From CBFFRJ01 sp965644225 (GTDB taxonomy: Bacteria; Pseudomonadota; Gammaproteobacteria; Enterobacterales; Enterobacteriaceae): a stretch of DNA of 39,393 bases. The position numbers and the translations under genes are program-made. This document shows positions 33,681-39,393 of this stretch, piece after piece. The stretch spans positions 1-39,393 of the forward strand of contig NZ_CBFFRJ010000041.1 in NCBI RefSeq assembly GCF_965644225.1, given 5' to 3'. The stretch's first letter is position 1. Each line of letters opens with the position of its first letter. The notes under the pieces were generated by a model that was not told where the DNA came from, searched no databases, and saw nothing but the letters and a program-made list of their open reading frames with translations.

Positions 33681-34550
33681 TTAGTGTTTATCACTCCTGT
33701 TCAGGAGTTCCTTATCAAAGCGCGATTCTTTGAGTGCTTCTTTGACACGCTTCAAGTTATCCCTGAATTTTGCCCCCCGGCGCAATGTGAACCCGGTTGC
33801 AAGAACGTCGATAACCGTCAGCTGCGCCAGCCGCGACACCATCGGCATATAAATGTCGGTATCTTCCGGTACATCCAGAGTGATAGCCAGAGTCGCTTCA
33901 CGGGCCAGCGGGGTGTCCGCGGAGGTGAGCGCAATGACCATGGCATCGTTTTCACGCGCCAGTTGAGCCAGTTCCACCAGACTTTTTGTGCGGCCGGTGT
34001 GAGAAATCAGCACCACGACGTCATCATCGCTACAATTCATACAACTCATACGTTGCAACACGATGTCGTCGGAATAGACTACCGGGACATTAAAGCGGAA
34101 AAATTTGTTCATTGCATCATGGGCAACAGCGGCGGAAGATCCCAGACCAAAGAAGGCGATTTTCTTCGCCTGGGTGAGTAAATCCACCGCCCGGTTTACC
34201 GACGTCATATCCAGCGATTGCCGGACATGATCGAGGCTTGCCATGGCAGATTCGAAAATTTTTCCAGTATAAGCCTCAACGCTGTCATCTTCATCGACAT
34301 TACGGTTGACATAGGGCGTGCCATTGGCGAGGCTTTGCGCCAGATGGAGCTTGAAGTCGGGAAAACCACGAGTATCGAGACTGCGGCAAAAACGGTTTAC
34401 AGTAGGTTCACTGACGCCCGCTTCCAGTGCGAGTGTGGCGATACTGGAGTGGATGGCTTTATCCGGCGTGGCAAGAATAACTTCAGCCACTTTACGTTCG
34501 GATTTGCTAAGGTGTTCCAGTTGAGACTGGATCTTTTCCAGCATATTCAT
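33681..34550 (-). CDS. hexR: Transcriptional regulator HexR (RpiR family)
   Basis: Represses zwf, edd-eda and other sugar-phosphate genes; 2-keto-3-deoxy-6-phosphogluconate relieves binding. I use the ATG at 34550 (MNMLEKIQSQLEHLSKSERK, 289 aa as in E. coli); six more residues are possible from 34568. Domains: an N-terminal helix-turn-helix (IATLALEAGVSEPTVNRFCR, about 37-57) and a C-terminal SIS sugar-phosphate isomerase-type domain (IAFFGLGSSAAVAHD, VLISHTGRTKSLVELA). It is divergent from zwf, whose leader contains a HexR operator. Confidence 0.96.
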   Translation of the reverse strand: MNMLEKIQSQLEHLSKSERKVAEVILATPDKAIHSSIATLALEAGVSEPTVNRFCRSLDTRGFPDFKLHLAQSLANGTPYVNRNVDEDDSVEAYTGKIFESAMASLDHVRQSLDMTSVNRAVDLLTQAKKIAFFGLGSSAAVAHDAMNKFFRFNVPVVYSDDIVLQRMSCMNCSDDDVVVLISHTGRTKSLVELAQLARENDAMVIALTSADTPLAREATLAITLDVPEDTDIYMPMVSRLAQLTVIDVLATGFTLRRGAKFRDNLKRVKEALKESRFDKELLNRSDKH

Positions 34551-34773
34551 TATCAGCAGCATGCTCATCAGTAAAACGGTTCCACAAGAGTGTAAAACCG
34601 TGAAGCGGTTTGGTTTGATATTACCTCCCTGCGCAGCAGAAAGGTAAGTTGCAACGAGAATTGTTGTTGTTTTTTTTCATTACTTGATCACAGTCGGATT
34701 TTATCCTCTGTGCATCAGGCAAACATCCAGCCTTTTCCGGGCGAAAAGCCAGAATTTCGCCAAATGACAGGCG

Positions 34774-34793
34774 AACGCACGGCTGGACAAGCG
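34774..34793 (+). promoter_or_regulatory. SoxS/MarA/Rob binding site of zwf
   Basis: aacgcacggctggacaagcg closely resembles the E. coli zwf SoxS box, with the conserved GCAC and the AAG end. It lies about 40 bp upstream of the HexR operator, in the 346-bp hexR-zwf intergenic region, and would raise NADPH supply under redox stress. Confidence 0.75.
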
Positions 34794-34833
34794 TTAGCGG
34801 TTTCGGGAATCAGGTAAAAGCAGTACAGTGCAG

Positions 34834-34848
34834 TGTAATAAAATTACA
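34834..34848. promoter_or_regulatory. HexR operator of zwf
   Basis: tgtaataaaattaca fits the 15-bp HexR palindrome TGTARTWWWAYTACA, with only the first arm/second arm A-T centre varying. It lies 48 bp before the zwf ATG and just after the likely -10 region, a position suited to repression. Confidence 0.88.
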
Positions 34849-34896
34849 ACTAAGGCCTGGCATAAGCACCAGGAAAAGCCAACTGAGGAGAATGAC

Positions 34897-36372
34897 ATGG
34901 CGGTAACGCAAACAGCCCAGGCATGTGACCTGGTCATTTTCGGCGCGAAAGGCGATCTCGCTCGTCGAAAATTGCTGCCTTCCCTGTATCAACTAGAAAA
35001 AGCAGGTCAGATTCATCCCGATACGCGCATCCTGGGTGTAGGGCGCGCGGAGTGGGACAAAGAAGCCTATACCAGGGTCGTGCGCGAAGCGCTGGAAACT
35101 TTCATGAAGGAAAAGATCGATGAAAGTTTGTGGGATACGCTGAGCGGTCGACTGGACTTCTGTAATCTGGACGTCAACGATGTGAAAGCGTTTAACCGTC
35201 TGGGTAAAATGCTCTCTCAGAAAGAGCGCACCACCATTAACTACTTTGCGATGCCGCCAAGCACCTTTGGCGCGATCTGTCGTGGTCTGGGTGAAGCAAA
35301 ACTGAATGCCAAGCCTGCGCGTGTGGTGATGGAAAAACCGCTGGGGACCTCGCTGGCCACATCGTGTGAGATCAATGACCAGGTGGGCGAGTACTTCGAA
35401 GAGTGCCAGGTCTACCGTATCGACCACTACCTGGGTAAAGAAACGGTGCTGAATCTGCTGGCGCTGCGTTTTGCCAATTCCCTGTTCGTCAACAACTGGG
35501 ATAATCGCACCATTGATCATGTTGAAATTACGGTTGCGGAAGAAGTAGGCATTGAAGGCCGCTGGGGCTACTTTGACCAGGCCGGTCAAATGCGTGACAT
35601 GATCCAGAACCACCTGCTGCAAATTCTGTGCATGATTGCGATGTCGCCGCCGTCCGATCTCAGCGCTGACAGCATTCGTGACGAAAAAGTCAAAGTACTG
35701 AAATCGCTGCGCCGTATTGATCGCACTAATGTGCGTGAAAAAACGGTTCGTGGTCAGTATTCCGCCGGGTTTGCGCAGGGCAAAAAAGTGCCGGGCTACC
35801 TGGAAGAGGAAGGGGCGAACAAGTCGAGTAATACCGAAACCTTCGTGGCTATCCGCGTGGATATCGATAACTGGCGTTGGGCAGGTGTTCCGTTCTACCT
35901 GCGAACCGGTAAGCGTCTGCCGACCAAATGCTCCGAAGTGGTGGTGTACTTCAAAACCCCTGAGCTGAACCTGTTTAAAGAGTCCTGGCAGGATCTGCCG
36001 CAGAACAAATTGACCATTCGTCTGCAACCTGATGAAGGTGTGGATATTCAGGTGCTTAACAAAGTTCCGGGTCTTGATCACAAGCATAATCTGCAAATCA
36101 CCAAGCTGGATCTGAGCTATTCCGAAACCTTCAATGAATCACATCTGGCAGATGCCTACGAGCGTCTGCTGCTGGAGACCATGCGTGGCATTCAGGCACT
36201 GTTTGTGCGTCGTGATGAAGTGGAAGAAGCCTGGAAATGGGTTGACTCCATTACCGAAGCCTGGGCGATGGACAATGACTCACCAAAACCTTACCAGGCT
36301 GGCACCTGGGGACCGGTTGCGTCGGTTGCGATGATCACCCGCGATGGTCGTTCCTGGAACGAATTTGAGTAA
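34897..36372 (+). CDS. zwf: Glucose-6-phosphate 1-dehydrogenase
   Basis: First enzyme of the oxidative pentose-phosphate and Entner-Doudoroff routes: oxidises glucose-6-phosphate with NADP+. The ATG at 34897 follows ctgaggag and gives 491 aa, as in E. coli; a longer frame from 34828 would cover the HexR operator. The dinucleotide motif is VIFGAKGDLARRK; the active-site segment RIDHYLGKE holds the conserved Asp-His and Lys. The C-terminus is GRSWNEFE. Control is likely by HexR (operator) and SoxS/MarA. A hairpin terminator follows before edd. Confidence 0.98.
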   Translation: MAVTQTAQACDLVIFGAKGDLARRKLLPSLYQLEKAGQIHPDTRILGVGRAEWDKEAYTRVVREALETFMKEKIDESLWDTLSGRLDFCNLDVNDVKAFNRLGKMLSQKERTTINYFAMPPSTFGAICRGLGEAKLNAKPARVVMEKPLGTSLATSCEINDQVGEYFEECQVYRIDHYLGKETVLNLLALRFANSLFVNNWDNRTIDHVEITVAEEVGIEGRWGYFDQAGQMRDMIQNHLLQILCMIAMSPPSDLSADSIRDEKVKVLKSLRRIDRTNVREKTVRGQYSAGFAQGKKVPGYLEEEGANKSSNTETFVAIRVDIDNWRWAGVPFYLRTGKRLPTKCSEVVVYFKTPELNLFKESWQDLPQNKLTIRLQPDEGVDIQVLNKVPGLDHKHNLQITKLDLSYSETFNESHLADAYERLLLETMRGIQALFVRRDEVEEAWKWVDSITEAWAMDNDSPKPYQAGTWGPVASVAMITRDGRSWNEFE

Positions 36373-36395
36373 CTGTTGTGTCGGTGATGTTATTT

Positions 36396-36413
36396 CATTT
36401 TACCGGTAACATG
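36396..36413. promoter_or_regulatory. GntR operator upstream of edd
   Basis: Core palindrome ttaccggtaa (36400-36409), followed by cat, fits the GntR operator consensus centred on TTACCGGTAA. It lies about 200 bp before edd. GntR repression relieved by gluconate is established for edd-eda in E. coli. Confidence 0.75.
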
Positions 36414-36449
36414 ATCTAACACAGAAATCAGGACAATTTTTCACCTTTC

Positions 36450-36486
36450 AAGCTCCGACTGGATTCACCAGCGGAGCTTTTTTTAT
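36450..36486 (+). terminator. Rho-independent terminator of zwf
   Basis: aagctccg (36450-36457) pairs with cggagctt (36472-36479), followed by a T run to 36484. It lies 77 bp past zwf and separates it from the gluconate-inducible edd-eda unit. Confidence 0.88.
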
Positions 36487-36606
36487 TACACTGGCTGAAG
36501 CGATTTTGCCGTTGGGGCGCGCGACTACTGTAAATCTGACGAATGAGCTTGTCAGGTCAGAACTTAGTCCAGCATTACCCCAGACAGATAAATTTCAGGA
36601 GCCTCT

Positions 36607-38418
36607 ATGAACTCAATATTGTTACGCGTAACAAATCGTATTGCTGAACGCTCGCGCGAAAGCCGGACCGCCTACCTAAAACGCATCGAACAAGCTAAAA
36701 GCGAAACGGTCCACCGCTCATCGCTGGCCTGCGGCAACCTTGCCCATGGCTTCTCGGCCTGCCAGCCGGAGGACAAGGCCGGTCTGAAAAGCATGTTGCG
36801 TAACAATATTGCTATCATCACCTCCTACAACGATATGCTCTCCGCTCATCAGCCCTACGAAACCTATCCCAATATCATCCGCAAAGCCCTGCATTCGGTG
36901 AATGCCATTGGCCAGGTTGCCGGAGGGGTGCCTGCCATGTGCGACGGTGTGACCCAGGGCCAGGACGGCATGGAGCTTTCACTGCTCAGCCGTGAAGTGA
37001 TTGCGATGTCGGCAGCAGTCGGACTGTCTCACAACATGTTTGACGGCGCATTGTACCTCGGCGTGTGTGACAAAATTGTCCCCGGTCTTGCAATGGCGGC
37101 GCTCTCCTTCGGTCATCTGCCTGCGGTCTTCGTACCTTCAGGCCCGATGGCCAGCGGACTGCCAAATAAAGAGAAAGTGCGCATTCGTCAGCTCTATGCC
37201 GAAGGCAAGGTGGATCGTATTGCGCTACTGGAGTCTGAAGCGGCGTCTTACCACGCGCCGGGCACCTGTACCTTCTACGGTACGGCCAATACCAACCAGA
37301 TGGTTATTGAGTTTATGGGCATGCAGTTGCCGGGCTCTTCCTTCGTGCATCCGGATGCGCCGTTGCGTGAAGCGCTGACCTCAGCTGCGGCACGCCAGGT
37401 CACTCGCCTGACCGGCAACGGCAGCGAGTGGATGCCGCTGGGTAAAATGATCGACGAGAAGGCGGTGGTGAACGGGATCGTTTCATTACTGGCAACCGGC
37501 GGCTCGACGAACCACACCATGCATCTGGTGGCGATGGCGCGCGCCGCAGGCATCATCATTAACTGGGATGATTTCTCTGAGCTTTCGGAAGTGGTGCCGC
37601 TGATGGCAAAACTCTATCCAAATGGCCCGGCAGACATTAACCACTTCCAGGCGGCGGGCGGAGTACCGGTGCTGATGCGTGAACTGCTCAAAGGCGGCTT
37701 GCTGCATGAGGATGTCAACACTGTAGCCGGGTTCGGTCTTTCACGTTACACCCTCGAGCCATGGCTGAACAACGGCGAACTGGACTGGCGTGAAGGCGCC
37801 GCTGCGCCGCTTGATACCAACGTTATTGCCACGGTCGATGCGCCGTTCTCACGCCACGGTGGGACAAAAGTGCTTAGCGGCAACCTGGGGCGCGCGGTAA
37901 TGAAAACCTCAGCCGTACCGGTCGAATACCAGGTTATTGAAGCCCCCGCCGTTATCTTCGAAAGCCAGCATGATGTGGTTCCGGCGTTTGAAGCCGGTCT
38001 GCTGGACAAAGACTGCGTGGTCGTTGTTCGCCATCAGGGGCCAAAAGCGAACGGCATGCCAGAATTACATAAACTTATGCCGCCGCTTGGTGTATTATTG
38101 GACCGCCGTTTCAAAATTGCGTTAGTTACTGATGGACGTCTGTCCGGTGCATCGGGTAAAGTGCCCTCCGCAATTCATGTTACCCCCGAAGCATACGACG
38201 GTGGGTTACTGGCAAAAGTTCGCGATGGCGACATGATCCGTGTTAACGGACAGACTGGCGAACTGACGCTGCTGGTGGATGAGGCAGAACTGACCGCCCG
38301 CCAGCCACATATTCCTGACCTGAGCGCAATGCGCGTGGGCACGGGGCGTGAAATGTTCGGCGCACTGCGGGAAAAATTGTCCGGCGCAGAACAGGGCGCA
38401 ACCTGTATCGATTTTTAA
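36607..38418 (+). CDS. edd: 6-phosphogluconate dehydratase
   Basis: First committed enzyme of the Entner-Doudoroff pathway: dehydrates 6-phosphogluconate to KDPG. The 603-aa product belongs to the IlvD/Edd family of iron-sulfur dehydratases. Cluster cysteines are in VPAMCDGVTQGQDGMELS, LGVCDKIVPGL and the GTCTFYGTANTNQM segment; the C-terminal VTDGRLSGASGKVPSAIHVTPEA is the family signature. The ATG at 36607 follows tttcagga. Its first codons contain a perfect GntR-type palindrome. eda starts 38 bp downstream. Confidence 0.98.
   Translation: MNSILLRVTNRIAERSRESRTAYLKRIEQAKSETVHRSSLACGNLAHGFSACQPEDKAGLKSMLRNNIAIITSYNDMLSAHQPYETYPNIIRKALHSVNAIGQVAGGVPAMCDGVTQGQDGMELSLLSREVIAMSAAVGLSHNMFDGALYLGVCDKIVPGLAMAALSFGHLPAVFVPSGPMASGLPNKEKVRIRQLYAEGKVDRIALLESEAASYHAPGTCTFYGTANTNQMVIEFMGMQLPGSSFVHPDAPLREALTSAAARQVTRLTGNGSEWMPLGKMIDEKAVVNGIVSLLATGGSTNHTMHLVAMARAAGIIINWDDFSELSEVVPLMAKLYPNGPADINHFQAAGGVPVLMRELLKGGLLHEDVNTVAGFGLSRYTLEPWLNNGELDWREGAAAPLDTNVIATVDAPFSRHGGTKVLSGNLGRAVMKTSAVPVEYQVIEAPAVIFESQHDVVPAFEAGLLDKDCVVVVRHQGPKANGMPELHKLMPPLGVLLDRRFKIALVTDGRLSGASGKVPSAIHVTPEAYDGGLLAKVRDGDMIRVNGQTGELTLLVDEAELTARQPHIPDLSAMRVGTGREMFGALREKLSGAEQGATCIDF
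36619..36634. promoter_or_regulatory. GntR-type operator inside the edd coding start
   Basis: ttgttacgcgtaacaa is a perfect 16-bp palindrome covering codons 5-10 of edd, and it matches the GntR consensus TGTTAC-N2-GTAACA. A GntR site within edd is, as I recall, described in E. coli. With the upstream site at 36396 it could allow looping or roadblock repression. Confidence 0.7.
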
Positions 38419-38456
38419 ATGACAAGTTTATTCGTTCTGGCGAGAGAAAAACTCTG

Positions 38457-39095
38457 ATGAAAAATTGGAAAACGAGTGCAGAAGCAATCCTGAAAACCGG
38501 TCCGGTTGTGCCGGTTATCGTTGTTAATAAACTGGAGCACGCTGTTCCGATGGCGAAAGCGCTGGTTGCAGGCGGTGTTCGCGTACTGGAAGTGACTCTG
38601 CGTACCCCTTGTGCAATGGATGCTATCCGCGCCATTGCCAAAGAAGTGCCGGATGCGATTATCGGCGCCGGTACCGTGCTTAACCCGCAGCAGTTAAAAG
38701 AAGTGACCGAAGCTGGCGCACAGTTTGCTATCAGCCCAGGCCTGACTGAACCTCTGCTCAAAGCGGCAACCGAAGGCACTATCCCATTGATCCCTGGTAT
38801 CAGCACCGTGTCTGAACTGATGCTGGGTATGGACTACGGCCTGAAAGAGTTCAAATTCTTCCCGGCTGAAGCCAACGGCGGCACTAAAGCCCTGCAGGCC
38901 ATTGCTGGTCCGTTTGCGCAGGTTCGTTTCTGCCCGACTGGCGGTATTTCTCCGGCTAACTACCGTGACTATCTGGCGCTGAAAAGCGTGCTGTGCATCG
39001 GCGGTTCCTGGCTGGTTCCGGCTGATGCGCTGGAAGCGGGTGACTACGACCGTATCACTAAACTTGCTCGCGAAGCGGTAGAAGGCGCGAAGTAA
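38457..39095 (+). CDS. eda: KDPG / KHG aldolase (2-keto-3-deoxy-6-phosphogluconate aldolase)
   Basis: Class I aldolase that cleaves KDPG to pyruvate and glyceraldehyde-3-phosphate and also acts on 4-hydroxy-2-oxoglutarate. The 212-aa product (E. coli 213) forms a TIM barrel. The Schiff-base lysine is in KEFKFFPAEANGG, the catalytic glutamate in LEVTLRTPCA, and the phosphate-binding loop in CPTGGISPANY. The ATG at 38457 follows gcgagagaaa. It lies 38 bp after edd and ends in a strong terminator. Confidence 0.98.
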   Translation: MKNWKTSAEAILKTGPVVPVIVVNKLEHAVPMAKALVAGGVRVLEVTLRTPCAMDAIRAIAKEVPDAIIGAGTVLNPQQLKEVTEAGAQFAISPGLTEPLLKAATEGTIPLIPGISTVSELMLGMDYGLKEFKFFPAEANGGTKALQAIAGPFAQVRFCPTGGISPANYRDYLALKSVLCIGGSWLVPADALEAGDYDRITKLAREAVEGAK

Positions 39096-39124
39096 GCGTT
39101 TAACGCAGGTTCATTGTCTGCATA

Positions 39125-39162
39125 AAAAACCGTATTGCTGTAAAGCGATACGGTTTTTTTTC
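39125..39162 (+). terminator. Rho-independent terminator of edd-eda
   Basis: aaaaaccgtat (39125-39135) pairs with atacggttttt (39148-39158), extended inward by tgc/gcg, then eight Ts. It is located 30 bp past the eda stop. Confidence 0.93.
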
Positions 39163-39393
39163 GTCTGAAGGCATTCGGGCCGGGCCTGATATTATTTTGT
39201 CTTTATATGGTGAATGTGTTTCACCTTAACGCATATAAAAATTGAATATATTGTTTTTATTTTTACGCAGGAAAATAGAGGTATAATCGGAAGTTGATTG
39301 CCAGAGGCAATATTACTTAGGGAAGGTGCGATTTAATCGGTGGGGTTCAGTGGAGTCCTTATCTGTATTAGCCTTACCTTAGCTGAGCTGTAT
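39163..39393. other. Intergenic window end: isolated promoter-like box and possible IS terminus
   Basis: No ORF is supported in this AT-rich stretch. A perfect tataat lies at 39282-39287, but no -35 box sits at the usual distance. From 39320 the sequence ggaaggtgcga, preceded by cttag, resembles the first 11 bases I remember for the IS5 terminal repeat and its YTAR target; the following bases do not match IS5. The window ends before this can be judged. Confidence 0.3.

Noticed and set aside
34993..36096. Long minus-strand open frame of 367 codons opposite zwf
   Set aside because: It is the antisense shadow of a fully conserved zwf. It is rich in His, Arg and Gln in the way typical of reverse-frame translation, and has no start site or family resemblance.

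Overview
This window is chromosomal DNA from a motile member of the Enterobacteriaceae. Nearly every gene product can be aligned from memory, almost end to end, with an Escherichia coli or Salmonella protein, and most of the local gene order is the E. coli flh-che / argS / aspS-ruv / znu / zwf-edd-eda order. A tap receptor gene is present (as I recall, Salmonella lacks it) and several non-E. coli genes are interspersed. This suggests Citrobacter or a close relative, but the species call is an inference.

Layout. 1-197 is the tail of an IS3-family element that stops about 100 bp before a textbook sigma-28 promoter. 302-6721 is the chemotaxis operon tar-tap-cheR-cheB-cheY-cheZ with a terminator. 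6721-7371 (minus) is a CPBP-family membrane protease gene lying between cheZ and flhB, which are neighbours in E. coli. 7607-11230 is flhB-flhA-flhE, flagellar export. 11505-12822 is a wrecked sugar-acid locus: the first 71 codons of a GPH/MFS symporter, a remnant of an IS200/IS605 element, and a GH88/GH105 hydrolase gene without its 5' end. 13000-13362 (minus) is a small lipoprotein gene. 13483-15216 (minus) is argS. 15416-16764 is yecM-cutC. 16886-18597 (minus) is cmoA-cmoB (tRNA wobble uridine modification). 18637-20494 (minus) is yecD-yecE-yecN. 20761-23746 is aspS-nudB-yebC. 23778-26730 is ruvC, an unfamiliar two-helix membrane protein, then SOS-controlled ruvA-ruvB. 26745-26840 (minus) holds a candidate 31-residue membrane protein. 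27065-29625 is the divergent zinc importer znuCB/znuA around a Zur operator, followed by mepM and lpxM (cell envelope). 32113-39095 is a central-carbon block: pykA and hexR (minus), then zwf, edd and eda, with SoxS, HexR and GntR sites. The last 230 bp contain no gene and may end in a new mobile element.

How it works together. The left part senses attractants (Tar, Tap), adapts (CheR, CheB), signals (CheY, CheZ) and exports flagellar subunits (FlhA, FlhB, FlhE). The centre is housekeeping translation and tRNA genes plus Holliday-junction resolution. The right part covers zinc uptake, peptidoglycan and lipid A finishing, and the pentose-phosphate / Entner-Doudoroff entry reactions under HexR and GntR.

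The core genes look ordinary and intact. The accessory points worth attention are the CPBP gene within the flagellar cluster, the unknown gene inside the ruv cluster, the 31-codon ORF, and the IS-mediated deletion scar. I see no CRISPR array, tRNA, rRNA or obvious defence system.
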